Below are positions 42,671 through 51,171 of a stretch of 64,000 bases of DNA, piece after piece. A model generated the notes under the pieces. The model did no database searches, was not told the DNA's origin, and saw only the letters and a program-made list of their open reading frames with translations. This DNA comes from Caldilineaceae bacterium. Its GTDB lineage: Bacteria; Chloroflexota; Anaerolineae; Caldilineales; Caldilineaceae. The DNA lies in assembly GCA_022842065.1 (NCBI GenBank), contig JALHQH010000004.1, forward strand, positions 248,001-312,000. The letters run 5' to 3'. The position numbers and the translations under genes were made by a program. Position 1 is the first letter of the stretch. The number at the start of each line of letters is the position of its first letter.

Positions 42671-43438
42671 TTATCGATATTCGCTGCGCCGACACACAAA
42701 GAGGCTGGCCCCTTCAGCAGCGGTCGGCAGGGTGCCGAACCAGTCCGTGTAGCGTTCGATGACGGTGAAACCATTGTAATGAAGCAACGTTTCCAGATCT
42801 TGGGGCATGGTATAACGCAAGGTCAGTTCCCACGGTTCGGCAATTGGCGCGCCGTCGGCACTGTTCAGGCGATACCAGCCACGTTGAAACCAGCGCTGCC
42901 GCGCGTAATCATAGTGCGAACTGCCGGTGGCACAGATCTGCCGTCCCTCTTGATCGGTAAAGGTGAACCACAAGGATTCGGCTTGATTCACCATTTCGCT
43001 GAAATGATGAGTACAGATGTCAAACACAAAGATCCCGTCAGCGGTAAGATGCTCACGAACGCGCGCCAGCATCGCCACTTGCTCTTGGTGGGTGAGCATA
43101 AAATCAAAGACTGCACCTCTAGCAAAGATCAGCGGAAACGTGCGGCCCAGTTGAAAGGTCCGTGCGTCGCCAGCCACCCATTGAATCGGCAGGCCAGCTC
43201 CTTTCTGGCGCGCTGCGGCCAGCGATGGCGTACAAAGCTCGACCCCGACCAGTTCGATCCCACGTTCTGCCAACGGAATGGTAATTCTGCCGTAACCACA
43301 GCCGATTTCGAGCACGGTCCCAGTGGCCTTTTCGGCTAGCTCGAGCAGGATGCTGTCTTCCAAGTTAGGCACCCCACTGACCAACTCATCAAGCACAGGG
43401 TCCGCATAGGCTGACAGGTTGATGGGTTCAAATGTCAT
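42671..43438 (-). CDS. Class I SAM-dependent methyltransferase
   Basis: This 255-residue protein has motif I VLEIGCGYGRITIPLA, then VGVELCTPSLAAA, WVAGDARTFQLG, and DGIFVFDICTHHF. It is a typical small-molecule methyltransferase of the class I type. GAGGAGG lies close before the ATG. It heads a two-gene methyltransferase operon. Its first codons overlap the start of a small divergent gene on the plus strand. Confidence 0.9.
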   Translation of the reverse strand: MTFEPINLSAYADPVLDELVSGVPNLEDSILLELAEKATGTVLEIGCGYGRITIPLAERGIELVGVELCTPSLAAARQKGAGLPIQWVAGDARTFQLGRTFPLIFARGAVFDFMLTHQEQVAMLARVREHLTADGIFVFDICTHHFSEMVNQAESLWFTFTDQEGRQICATGSSHYDYARQRWFQRGWYRLNSADGAPIAEPWELTLRYTMPQDLETLLHYNGFTVIERYTDWFGTLPTAAEGASLFVCRRSEYR

Positions 43439-43601
43439 TGTTGTTCCTCCTCGTTGTAGTGAAATTACACAACGTGCACAACGCTTGCTTGATCAAGAGC
43501 GCACCCAAACATTGACTGATACCGAAGTGCAAGAACTTGATACGCATGTTGCCCTTGGGGATTTCCTTAGCATTCTGCGCGCTAAAGCACAACTGAAATG
43601 A
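43422..43601 (+). CDS. Small hypothetical protein, divergent to the methyltransferase
   Basis: A 59-residue frame ending LLDQERTQTLTDTEVQELDTHVALGD (core LTDTEVQELDTH) and FLSILRAKAQLK. The C-terminal half resembles small helical proteins found upstream of HNH- or PIN-type genes in cyanobacteria and Chloroflexota. The start overlaps the divergent methyltransferase start by 17 bases and has no clear ribosome site. It ends in ATGA with the next small frame. It may be a remnant of a toxin-antitoxin-like pair. Confidence 0.45.
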   Translation: MGSNVIVVPPRCSEITQRAQRLLDQERTQTLTDTEVQELDTHVALGDFLSILRAKAQLK

Positions 43602-43753
43602 ATCGCACACGAATTGTTCAGCGGCGAACCTATCTCATTCAGTTTGGTCGATATCCAACTCAGTATGACAAGGTTAAATTATCTGATCCCCGCTGCACCC
43701 AGCGGGTTCCCGCTTTAGCAGTTGATACGCAAAAATGTGTTGATGGGAATTAA
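43598..43753 (+). CDS. Small hypothetical protein, probably truncated
   Basis: A 51-residue frame coupled by ATGA to the previous one (MNRTRIVQRRTYLIQFGRYP at the start). After about residue 28 it enters palindrome-rich intergenic DNA, and the rest looks non-coding. It may be the 5' part of a gene interrupted by repeat insertion. I do not recognise it. Confidence 0.35.
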   Translation: MNRTRIVQRRTYLIQFGRYPTQYDKVKLSDPRCTQRVPALAVDTQKCVDGN

Positions 43754-43977
43754 ATAAATGTTTCGGTAGACCGGGAACGCCAGGGGCTAAAGCCGCCTGG
43801 CTAAGAACAGCGCCCGCTGAAGCGGGCTTTTCGGCTGCACAAGCCCGCTTCAGCGGGCGCTGTTCACTAGCCAGGCGATTCATCGCCGGGTGGTGGTTGT
43901 TTACCAAATTATTTTCTTAATTTCCATAAACCCGTTTCGCATCTCAGGTGCTGAATGAATTCAGCATCTGAGATGCG
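43754..43977. repeat. Palindrome cluster
   Basis: Arms at 43795-43829 and 43841-43876 (GCCTGGCTA, then GAACAGCGCCCGCTGAAGCG...) pair almost perfectly around an 11-base loop. A second hairpin, GCATCTCAGGTGCTGAAT (43939-43956) with its near-complement (43959-43976), lies directly at the ABC gene stop codon and is related to the palindrome at 14.0-14.1 kb. No gene is visible. Confidence 0.75.
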
Positions 43978-45807
43978 TCAGTTATGCTCGCTTTGCCACA
44001 ACTGACGCATCTCCTCGCTGCGCGCCAGCAATTCATCCAACGTTCCCACCTCCGCCACCCGCCCATCTTTGAGCAGGATAATCTGATCAGCTCGGCGCAA
44101 CGCCGGTCGCCGGTGGGAGACGACGAGGTAAGTTTGTTGGCAGCGGTCGTCGCTCATCGTGCCGGCAAATAACCGTTCCCACAACAACTGCTCCGTATTG
44201 ACATCCAACGCACTCGACAGATCATCGACGACGATCAACTGCGGTTGGCGGACAAACATGCGCGCCGCGGCGGTGCGTTGGGCCTGTCCACCGGAGAGGC
44301 GCATCCCCTTGGGGCCAACAACGGTGGCCAAGCCGTCGGGCATGGTAGCCACATCGTCTTCTAAGACCGCTTGGTGGATTGCCTGTTCGAGTTCGCCATC
44401 GCTGTGCGATAACCCTAAGCGCAAGTTGTCACGCAAAGGTAAACTCATCAGTTGCGGCACCTGTGGCGTATAGGCGCTCTGCGGCGGGGTAAAGAAGGTT
44501 GCGGGGTCGGCCACCAACTCGTCGTTCCAACAAATTTCACCGCCCTGCTTGGGCAGTAAGCCGAGCAAGGTTCGCAACAGCGTGGTTTTGCCCGCGCCAA
44601 TCCGCCCGGTGATCACGGTGAAGCTGCCCTGGGCGACTTGAAAACTGATATTCTCGATGCCATGCACCGTATTGTCTGCCACCAGATCGGTTGCGCCACG
44701 TGGATAGTGATAAGTCAGCCCCGTCACCGCCAGCAGACGTAAGGGTTCGGCCGCAGTTTCGTGCGGTGGTGACGCCATTGCTTCCACCGGCTGCGGCTCA
44801 AGATAAAGCGACTGATGATCAACCAGCGTTGCCGGGGGCGCGCCTTGCAACAGCTCCACCATGCGCCCCAGCGAAACACCGGCCTGTTGATAGTGGGCCA
44901 GGAAGTTACCAAAGCCACGCATAAAGTCGGTGAGCATGCCCAGGTTGTAGACAAAAAAGGCAAAGTCGCCCACGCTGAAACTTTCATCGCGCATCACCCC
45001 GGCGGCCAGCAACAGGATCAACCCGGTGCCCACTGCGCCGATGTTGCCGTAGATCGAATCGAGCACGCGCTCGAAAACGTGGTCGCGTACCATCATACGC
45101 TGGCGCTCGTTGTTGAGCCGGCGAAAGTGGGCGAGCACATGGGATTCTGCCGTGGCGACCTGGATCGCCTGCGTCGCGCCGAAGATTTCGCCCAGCGCGC
45201 CGCTGACCCGTTCGGTGGCGGTGCGGCTGGCAGTGCGATAACGCTCGATGCGCTGGCTGGCTGCACGCGCGGTCAACACAATGGCGGCTAAGGGCAACAA
45301 CGTAAAGAGCGCAATGCGGGCGTTGATGCTGATCATCAACAACGTCGCGGTGACGGCAAAGACCAAGATCGAGATCTGATCCACCGTCCAACTGATCGCA
45401 TCTTCAACGTCTTCGGCATCATCGCGGAAGGTGTTGATCACTTCACCCACGGCACCGGGTAGAGCGTTCGCCCCCGGCTGTTTGAGCAGTGTCGCCAACA
45501 GGTTATGACGCAGCAGCGCGCTCATGGTAAAGCGGTGGCGAATGTCAACCAGCGCGCCACTCAGGATCGCCAGCATATAGAGCAGCGCCGCCGCGCCCAC
45601 CAGCGCCACCACACTCCAGACATTCAGCCCAAAGGGCGCCGCGCCGGAGAGCGCGTCAAAGAAGGCCTTGGCCAACAAGCCAGGCAACAGCTCACACAAA
45701 CTAATCGACACCCAGGCGATCACATCCAGCACAAAGAGCCAGGGTCGATAGCGAATCAAGCGCCAGAGAAAAGGCGCAACGGTTATTTTTGGTTGGGTCG
45801 TTGTCAT
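43978..45807 (-). CDS. ABC exporter, fused membrane and ATPase domains (degenerate site)
   Basis: This 609-residue protein has an N-terminal six-helix exporter domain (to about residue 320) and a C-terminal ATPase with Walker [13 protein letters not shown], signature [14 protein letters not shown], and Walker [13 protein letters not shown]. The catalytic Glu after Walker B is replaced by Asp, the hallmark of the degenerate half in heterodimeric exporters. Its partner lies just upstream (45920-47671), separated by an octamer repeat array of about 110 bases. Such pairs export drugs, peptides or lipids across the membrane. AAGGGA precedes the ATG. Confidence 0.9.
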   Translation of the reverse strand: MTTTQPKITVAPFLWRLIRYRPWLFVLDVIAWVSISLCELLPGLLAKAFFDALSGAAPFGLNVWSVVALVGAAALLYMLAILSGALVDIRHRFTMSALLRHNLLATLLKQPGANALPGAVGEVINTFRDDAEDVEDAISWTVDQISILVFAVTATLLMISINARIALFTLLPLAAIVLTARAASQRIERYRTASRTATERVSGALGEIFGATQAIQVATAESHVLAHFRRLNNERQRMMVRDHVFERVLDSIYGNIGAVGTGLILLLAAGVMRDESFSVGDFAFFVYNLGMLTDFMRGFGNFLAHYQQAGVSLGRMVELLQGAPPATLVDHQSLYLEPQPVEAMASPPHETAAEPLRLLAVTGLTYHYPRGATDLVADNTVHGIENISFQVAQGSFTVITGRIGAGKTTLLRTLLGLLPKQGGEICWNDELVADPATFFTPPQSAYTPQVPQLMSLPLRDNLRLGLSHSDGELEQAIHQAVLEDDVATMPDGLATVVGPKGMRLSGGQAQRTAAARMFVRQPQLIVVDDLSSALDVNTEQLLWERLFAGTMSDDRCQQTYLVVSHRRPALRRADQIILLKDGRVAEVGTLDELLARSEEMRQLWQSEHN

Positions 45808-45826
45808 CGTTCGGTCCCTTGTTTGT

Positions 45827-45914
45827 AGTAAATCGGTAAATCAGTAAATCGGTAAATCAGTAGATCAGTCTACCGATGTACTGATTTACCGATTTACCGA
45901 TTTACCGATTTACC
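45827..45914. repeat. Octamer tandem-repeat array with inverted half (copy 2)
   Basis: GTAAATCG and GTAAATCA units followed by ACTGATTTACCGATTTACCG in the inverse sense. It fills the gap between the two ABC exporter genes and could form a hairpin in their shared transcript, possibly setting the ratio of the two halves. Confidence 0.8.
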
Positions 45915-45919
45915 ATCCC

Positions 45920-47671
45920 TCACACCAACACTTCTTCCAGCCCCGTGCGCAACAGGGCGTAGAAGCGGGCGTTGGGATTGCTGGCGAGGACGATGCGGTT
46001 GCCGTGTTCGACGACGCGGCCCTGCTCCAGGATCAAGATCTCATCGGCGCGCTGGACCGTGCCCAGGCGATGCGCGATGAGAATGGCGGTGCGGTTGTGG
46101 AGCAGCTTGTCGATCGCCCGTTCGAGCAACTGCTCGGTCGCCGGATCGAGCCGGGACGAGGCTTCATCCAGGATCACCAGGCCAGGGTCAGTCAGGAAGA
46201 TGCGCGCAAAGGCAAGCAACTGGGCCTGTCCGGCAGACAAGCCGCCACCGCCTGCGGCTAGCTCAGTATCTAGCCCCTGGGCTAGTGTTTGCAACCACTT
46301 GTCCAACCCTAAGTCGGCAAGCACGGCATGAATCTGCGCATCGTCAATCGTGTCATCAAAGAAAGTGAGATTGTCGCGCACGCTGGCCTGGAAAAGCTGG
46401 ACATCTTGAGTCACCATGCCGACGCGGCGGCGATAGCTTTGCAACGGCACACTGGCTGGGTTGACATCACCAACGCAGAGTGTACCGCCAGTGGGGTCAT
46501 ATAGACGGAGGAGCAGGCGCGCCAAGGTGCTCTTGCCACTGCCGGTCCGGCCCAACACCCCCAAGACGCGCCCTGGTTGCAGTTGCAGCGAGATCTCCTG
46601 TAAGACGCGTTCTGCTGGCTCATCCCCATAGCTGAAGGTAACATCCGTTAAGTCTACCCCCAGTGGGCCAGCGGGCAAATGGCCGGTTGTGCCTTCCGGT
46701 AAACGGGATTGGGTGGCCAACAGCGCTTCGATGCGTTTGATGCCTGCTTCGGCCTGTTGCAACTCGGTCAGTTGCTGACGCAGTTGCGCAATCGGGTCGC
46801 GCAGCAACTCGGTATAGTTGTAGATGAGAAAGACGGTGCCCAACGTAATCGCGCCTATTTGCCAGAGATAGGCCCCCAAGCCAAAGGCGATCATCGTACC
46901 CACGGCAAAGACACCGGCATTGGTGATCCACATGGAATAGCCGGCCAAGTTGGCTTTGGTGCGGATCGGCAGCCAGTGGCGCAACATGGCATAGAAGCGC
47001 TGCATGACATACGGGGTTGCCCCATTGGCGCGCAAATCCTCGGTGGCCCCCAAGTGTTCGCCCAGGAAGCCGTAGAATTCAGCGTTGATCTGCCGCTCTT
47101 TTTCCCAGAAGGGCGTGGCAAATTCACGGATGCGCACGAGCAGCAACAAGCCGCCAATCGCAAAGATGGTCAACGCCAGCCCAATGCGCCAATCTTCGCG
47201 ATAGAGCAGGGCGAGGACGCCGATCATCAGGAGCATGCTGCCGAGAATGTTGATGGTAAAACGGGAGAAGAAGTTGGAAAGTTTGTCCACATCGCCGTCG
47301 ATGCGTTCGATCAGTGCGCCGGGGGTGTGCTGTTTATGAAAGGAGAGATCCAGGTTAAGCGTATGGGCGACCAGGTCAAAGCGCAGTTCGTTGGTCGCGG
47401 TCCACGCCACCTGTTCGCTGAAATAAGTGGCGACCACGGCCAATGCCTGGCTAACGATGGCAACGAGCAGAAAGAGCGCCGCCGCCCCCAGCAGCTGATC
47501 GAGCGCGCCATTGCCGAGCGCGGCATCGATAAAATAGCGCATAATCTGTGGGTTGAGCAGGCGTAAGCCAATACTGACGAGCAGGAAAAAGGCCATCCAC
47601 AACACACGGCCCTGTTGTGGGCGTAGATAGTGGGCCAGCAGGCGATAATATTGACGCAGCGGGAGTTTCAT
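45920..47671 (-). CDS. ABC exporter, fused membrane and ATPase domains (canonical site)
   Basis: This 583-residue protein has a six-helix membrane domain and an ATPase domain from about residue 340: Walker A GRTGSGKSTLA near 375, signature LSAGQAQLLAFARI, Walker B LVILDEASSRLD with the catalytic Glu intact, and an H-loop AHRLGTV. It is the consensus-site half of a heterodimeric exporter with the downstream 609-residue protein. GGAG precedes the ATG. Upstream lies a leader with a short ORF and two terminator hairpins, which implies control by transcription attenuation. Confidence 0.93.
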   Translation of the reverse strand: MKLPLRQYYRLLAHYLRPQQGRVLWMAFFLLVSIGLRLLNPQIMRYFIDAALGNGALDQLLGAAALFLLVAIVSQALAVVATYFSEQVAWTATNELRFDLVAHTLNLDLSFHKQHTPGALIERIDGDVDKLSNFFSRFTINILGSMLLMIGVLALLYREDWRIGLALTIFAIGGLLLLVRIREFATPFWEKERQINAEFYGFLGEHLGATEDLRANGATPYVMQRFYAMLRHWLPIRTKANLAGYSMWITNAGVFAVGTMIAFGLGAYLWQIGAITLGTVFLIYNYTELLRDPIAQLRQQLTELQQAEAGIKRIEALLATQSRLPEGTTGHLPAGPLGVDLTDVTFSYGDEPAERVLQEISLQLQPGRVLGVLGRTGSGKSTLARLLLRLYDPTGGTLCVGDVNPASVPLQSYRRRVGMVTQDVQLFQASVRDNLTFFDDTIDDAQIHAVLADLGLDKWLQTLAQGLDTELAAGGGGLSAGQAQLLAFARIFLTDPGLVILDEASSRLDPATEQLLERAIDKLLHNRTAILIAHRLGTVQRADEILILEQGRVVEHGNRIVLASNPNARFYALLRTGLEEVLV

Positions 47672-47697
47672 GGTTTGTCTCCATTAAAAAATGGCAT

Positions 47698-47731
47698 AAA
47701 AAAACGGCCAGGGATCTTCTCCGTGGCCGTT
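47698..47731 (-). terminator. Leader terminator T2 of the ABC exporter operon
   Basis: On the minus strand, AACGGCCA and TGGCCGTT enclose a 13-base loop, followed by seven U, 27 bases before the exporter start codon. An intact hairpin would end transcription just before the gene. Confidence 0.7.
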
Positions 47732-47738
47732 GCCATCC

Positions 47739-47774
47739 GTGCTGCCTCGCCGCGCAAGAGGCGGCGGGCAGCAC
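47739..47774 (-). promoter_or_regulatory. Middle hairpin of the exporter leader
   Basis: GTGCTGCC and GGCAGCAC arms with an inner CGCCGC/GCGGCG stem lie between the two terminators. It has no U tract, so it probably serves as a spacer or as part of an alternative fold. Confidence 0.55.
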
Positions 47775-47797
47775 AATGGAAGGTAAACCGTTTTAAC

Positions 47798-47835
47798 AAA
47801 AAAACGGCCACGGGTACAGATGCACCCGTGGCCGT
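47798..47835 (-). terminator. Leader terminator T1 of the ABC exporter operon
   Basis: ACGGCCACGGGT and ACCCGTGGCCGT form a perfect 12-bp stem with an 8-base loop and seven U after it on the minus strand. Its right arm can also pair with the left arm of T2 (10 bp), which would open both terminators. Confidence 0.75.
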
Positions 47836-47879
47836 CAAGTAACGTGTCGTGGTAAGACGAGTTCGTTAGGGCATGACTG

Positions 47880-47966
47880 TCAGCAGGCGCGATCCAATAA
47901 GGTGAGGATCCAGCGATTGGTTGGTTTCATTTGTTGTTTCGTGAATATCATCTTTTCAGACAACAT
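47880..47966 (-). CDS. Leader peptide of the ABC exporter operon
   Basis: A 28-codon ORF, too short for most gene callers, with GGAGG 8 bases before its ATG, one of the best ribosome sites in the window. The peptide ends NRWILTLLDRAC. Its stop is 44 bases upstream of terminator T1. The layout (strong short ORF, terminator, terminator, exporter) matches leaders where a stalled ribosome or slowed translation relieves attenuation, as for several antibiotic-resistance genes. Inducer unknown. Confidence 0.6.
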   Translation of the reverse strand: MLSEKMIFTKQQMKPTNRWILTLLDRAC

Positions 47967-48388
47967 GAAAGCGACCTCCGACAATCTTGCGAAAATAGCA
48001 TGGAAAACTGACAAAATAGTTTGCATTTTCTGTGAACAGTGGGGAGTTTATCACGCGGCGGGGCGGTTGTCAAGTAGGAATTTTCAAATTTGGTGGATTG
48101 GAAATTGGCGGCAGGAATGCCGAGGAAAGGCAAGAAAACAAGCAGCGATCCTTTTCCCGCTCGATCAAACAAATTGGACGGTTTCAAGGATCTTTTGGTT
48201 GGCTGCATGCAGTAGATTATCAGTAGACCGCAATGCTCTCTGGCTTCGACAAGGCCACGGGAGGGTACTCCCGACGCGTGCTCAGCCGTCGAGCATTGCG
48301 GTCTACTGATTATAGGTTTGTTCGGGCGGGACACGACCGTTTTTCGACGCGGCGTTGCGAGCAAACCAAACGTAATCTAATCCCAGAT
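47967..48388. repeat. Gene-free region with a 20-bp inverted repeat at 48219-48310
   Basis: Contains the presumed leftward promoter of the exporter leader (AT-rich 47990-48030). A perfect 20-bp inverted repeat follows: ATCAGTAGACCGCAATGCTC at 48219-48238 and its complement at 48291-48310. The 52-base centre holds smaller GC-rich palindromes. No ORF in this stretch is convincing. The repeat may be a small mobile unit or a terminator for the HigA gene. Confidence 0.6.
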
Positions 48389-48721
48389 TCAAGCAATCTC
48401 TGCCATTTCTGATTGCAATGACTGTCGTGGTTGAATCTGTTCTAATTCCTGTTGCTCGGCCTGCTGGGCATAATACAAGTCCCAGCGCAACTGCAAATTC
48501 ATCCAAAAAGCAGCCGTCATCCCGAAAAATCTACCCAAGCGTAACGCTGTACTCGGCGTAATGCCACGTTTACCATTGATAATTTCGTTAATCCGCTGAT
48601 ACGGAACATGAATCGCCGTGGCTAATTCGCGTTGTGATAGCGCCATCGGCATCAAAAATTCTTCTTGCAACATTGCGCCTGGATGGGTCGGCGGTCGGTA
48701 TTTCGGAACACGAATCATCAT
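48389..48721 (-). CDS. higA: HigA-family antitoxin (XRE HTH) without adjacent HigB
   Basis: This 110-residue protein starts at one of two adjacent ATGs behind AAGG and has the HigA pattern: THPGAMLQEEFLMPMALSQRELA (core HPGAMLQEEF), then VPYQRINEIINGKRGITPSTALRLGRFF (core RINEIINGKRGIT). These proteins bind DNA as repressors and neutralise HigB. No HigB gene sits next to it; the nearest upstream gene on this strand is MazF, 110 bases away. It may be an orphan or a regulator of a distant toxin. Confidence 0.85.
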   Translation of the reverse strand: MMIRVPKYRPPTHPGAMLQEEFLMPMALSQRELATAIHVPYQRINEIINGKRGITPSTALRLGRFFGMTAAFWMNLQLRWDLYYAQQAEQQELEQIQPRQSLQSEMAEIA

Positions 48722-48830
48722 TTGCACCTTGTTTAGTGATAGTCAAAATCAACCCGACACAAACCACATGGCGTCTCTACTGATCTGATACTTTATCGGT
48801 TTCCTTTTGTAGATGGGGACGGTGAAAGAA

Positions 48831-49181
48831 CTACTCTTCGGGCCACTCTTCGTCATCCGCTAACGACAAAGCGGCGACCAAGGCTGCTTTTAGCGCGTAA
48901 AGTTTTGCGGCGGACAAATGCCCGACATAATGGGAGAGGAGCGATTTGGGTAAACTCATCAACGCATCACAGTGAATACTGCTGTCGTGCTTTAAGCCTT
49001 CCCTAATGCCAACCGAGACTTGGGTGGACAAGCCATCATGCATCGTATAGATCGGCGCACAGATCACGGTCGAAAATTTGGAGGTAATTAACGCGTCGCG
49101 ACTGACCACGACAAAATAACGATATTGTTTGGGATCATTGCCTGGTGGCTTGGCCACCCGATAGATCTCACCGCGTTTCAT
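48831..49181 (-). CDS. mazF: MazF/PemK family ribonuclease toxin
   Basis: This 116-residue protein has [14 protein letters not shown], then [23 protein letters not shown] and [14 protein letters not shown], the standard MazF order (basic N-terminal strand, R in the VSRD loop, and the D..SLPK segment). It cleaves mRNA at short motifs when free of its antitoxin. Its start overlaps the antitoxin gene by ATGA. Confidence 0.9.
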   Translation of the reverse strand: MKRGEIYRVAKPPGNDPKQYRYFVVVSRDALITSKFSTVICAPIYTMHDGLSTQVSVGIREGLKHDSSIHCDALMSLPKSLLSHYVGHLSAAKLYALKAALVAALSLADDEEWPEE

Positions 49182-49408
49182 TCGGCAACTTGATAGGAGA
49201 GGGCGTCAAGAATTTCAGTATTGAGATAATCTGCCCGTTGGTTAATGATGTCAAGATCACGCGCATTACGCTGTGCACGACGCAGTTTCTCAATATAGCT
49301 CCACGCGGCTTTTTCGAGGAAGAGCGAGCGATTTTTATCCGCGTCAAGGAATTCATCCATGACTGTGAGCAACTCTTGGGAAATAGTGACTGAAGTTTTG
49401 ATTTTCAT
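49178..49408 (-). CDS. MazE-like ribbon-helix-helix antitoxin
   Basis: This 76-residue protein has a ribbon-helix-helix N-terminus ([20 protein letters not shown]) and a helical C-terminus that should wrap around the toxin. It is upstream of MazF, the usual order. A strong promoter ends only six bases before the ATG, so its mRNA is probably leaderless. RHH-type partners of MazF are common outside enterobacteria. Confidence 0.85.
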   Translation of the reverse strand: MKIKTSVTISQELLTVMDEFLDADKNRSLFLEKAAWSYIEKLRRAQRNARDLDIINQRADYLNTEILDALSYQVAE

Positions 49409-49414
49409 ACTACC

Positions 49415-49443
49415 ATCATACTACTACCAACCATGTCTGTCAA
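49415..49443 (-). promoter_or_regulatory. Strong promoter of the mazEF operon
   Basis: On the minus strand TTGACA (49443-49438), a 17-base spacer and TATGAT (49420-49415). Only six bases separate the -10 box from the ATG, predicting a leaderless mRNA. GTAGTATGA is directly repeated across the -10 box and start codon, a possible antitoxin operator. Confidence 0.65.
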
Positions 49444-49543
49444 TTCCAAATTTTCGCTGCTCGAACACCTGCCCATTACATTGGCCAAGTGTCGACGCAC
49501 ATCGCTCTTTGTCTCGATCCCATACCTCTACCCCAATCACCTT

Positions 49544-50155
49544 TCACGAAAAGCCAATCAGGCGGTTTTCGAGCAGCCCCATGGCATCAAGGGCTTCATA
49601 GGCGTAGGTGTGGACCAGGTAATTTTGATCGTTGAGGCAATGATAGAGCGGGCCGACCGCTTCCGGGGTACGAATTTTGCTCAGGGCAGAGGCGGCGCGC
49701 GTCCGCGCCCCTTGATCTTCACTAAAACGTAAGACGTGGACGAGCGCGTCAATCGCGGCGTTGCTACATTGGGCCAGAACATCCGCCGCGACTTGGCGCA
49801 CCATGCCATCTTCATCACCAAGCCGGGTGGCTACTTGCGTAAAGTAGGGGGTGCCCTGCTGTGGTAAGCGCCTGGCTAATTCGCCTAAGGTCATCATCGC
49901 CACTGTGCGCAGCGCGACTTCATCGGTCTGCATGGCGGCGGCTACCTGCGGCAAGGCTTGTTCACTACCACAATGGGCCAATGCGCGCAACAACCACCAG
50001 CGCGTTTCGCGATCGGCATCATCCAGCCGGGCCAGCAACGCTCCTTCATCCTGCGGTGTTAGCTGTAAAACGGCCCCTTCGATGGCTTCATCGTCACCGG
50101 CGTTCAACATGGCAAAAAAGCGGCGCAACCCCAGTGATGCCTGCTTGTCGTTCAT
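49544..50155 (-). CDS. HEAT-repeat protein
   Basis: This 203-residue all-helical protein has about five HEAT-like pairs, for example ETRWWLLRALAHCGSEQALPQV, ALRTVAMMTLGELARRL and GARTRAASALSKIRTPEAVGPL (key phrases shortened). HEAT proteins bind partners or nucleic acids; some share fold with phycobilin lyases or DNA glycosylases, but no catalytic residues are visible. It follows the LamG-like membrane protein gene by 13 bases, so the two may form an operon. Confidence 0.8.
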   Translation of the reverse strand: MNDKQASLGLRRFFAMLNAGDDEAIEGAVLQLTPQDEGALLARLDDADRETRWWLLRALAHCGSEQALPQVAAAMQTDEVALRTVAMMTLGELARRLPQQGTPYFTQVATRLGDEDGMVRQVAADVLAQCSNAAIDALVHVLRFSEDQGARTRAASALSKIRTPEAVGPLYHCLNDQNYLVHTYAYEALDAMGLLENRLIGFS

Positions 50156-50168
50156 CGGTCAGATCTCC

Positions 50169-51092
50169 CTACTGCACAAAATCGTAAACGCGTAACCAGT
50201 CGACATTGATCTCCGCCATTGTCCGGTCGGCGGCACCACCTAACAGACCGACGCCGCCGAGGGGCAGTTGCGGTTCCGTCACGGTATAGAGCAACACGCC
50301 ATTGGCCAGCAGGTGTAATTGTTCACCCGTCTCCTCTACACTGAGCACATTTTCAAAACCAGCAGGGTTGATGGTCGGATCAACGAGCCACGGCTGCAAG
50401 GTTTGCAAGGTGCCGGCCTGCCAACGCTGGATCTGATAGCGACCCAGCCCATCGACCATGAGTAGATAGAAATTCTGCGGATCCTGATAACGGGCAATAA
50501 AACCACTATAGCCGTCGGGCATCAGATCGACAATCGTAACACTGGCATCCACGCGATAGGGGGCGGTGCCGTCAATGGCAATCGTACTCCACGTCAGGTG
50601 ACCGGGCCAAATTTTCATCTGATAGCGCCCGGCCGCCGGTATAACGTTCGTTACCCAGGCACCGTCCATTTGAGCAACAGCAACCAGCCCAGTGGGCTGA
50701 TCGAAATCGTCACCGACGCGCAGTTGATAAGCTTCGCCGGGACGGTAAGTTCCCAATTGAGTGGGAAGGGGTTGGCCATTCAGCCAGGCCCGCCAGTGCG
50801 CAGCGACTTCCGGCCACGCCGTGGGCGAATCGACAAATTTGGCGAGTACCATCAACATCGTTGTGAGCAGCAGTGCGCCGATCAACAGGATCAGTAGCCA
50901 CTGTTGCCCAGCCGAAAAGCCCCGGCGCGGGGGGCGCTGCAACGTGGCCGGGGCCGTGGGGCGGTTGGGGGCAAGGCCAATCGCCGTGCGCTTCTGGGCG
51001 CGCCGGGCGGCGGCGGCCGGCGGCAGTTGTGGCGTTGGCTCGGTGGCCGCCAGATTATGTTCTTCATCCACTTGCGTCAAATTAGAGGTCAT
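50169..51092 (-). CDS. Single-pass membrane protein with extracellular jelly-roll domain
   Basis: This 307-residue protein has a cytoplasmic Pro/Ala/Arg-rich N-terminus (about 1-60), one transmembrane helix (QQWLLILLIGALLLTTMLMV), then a beta-rich external domain. The pattern there (YSGFIARYQDPQNFYLLMVDG, then LHLLANGVLLYTV and GGVGLLGG) is that of concanavalin-like/DUF1080 domains. This suggests a sugar- or surface-binding role. Common in Chloroflexota; exact ligand unknown. Confidence 0.72.
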   Translation of the reverse strand: MTSNLTQVDEEHNLAATEPTPQLPPAAAARRAQKRTAIGLAPNRPTAPATLQRPPRRGFSAGQQWLLILLIGALLLTTMLMVLAKFVDSPTAWPEVAAHWRAWLNGQPLPTQLGTYRPGEAYQLRVGDDFDQPTGLVAVAQMDGAWVTNVIPAAGRYQMKIWPGHLTWSTIAIDGTAPYRVDASVTIVDLMPDGYSGFIARYQDPQNFYLLMVDGLGRYQIQRWQAGTLQTLQPWLVDPTINPAGFENVLSVEETGEQLHLLANGVLLYTVTEPQLPLGGVGLLGGAADRTMAEINVDWLRVYDFVQ

Positions 51093-51171
51093 GCTGTCCT
51101 ATTCACACACCGTTGCCCAAAATAAGTTAAAATCCCTGCTTAGGTTATTCCGCAGAATTAATTATACCCAT

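Noticed and set aside
47948..48364. A 138-codon minus-strand frame covering the exporter leader region
   Set aside because: It runs through the inverted repeat, lacks a ribosome site and family similarity, and overlaps a better-supported 28-codon leader ORF.
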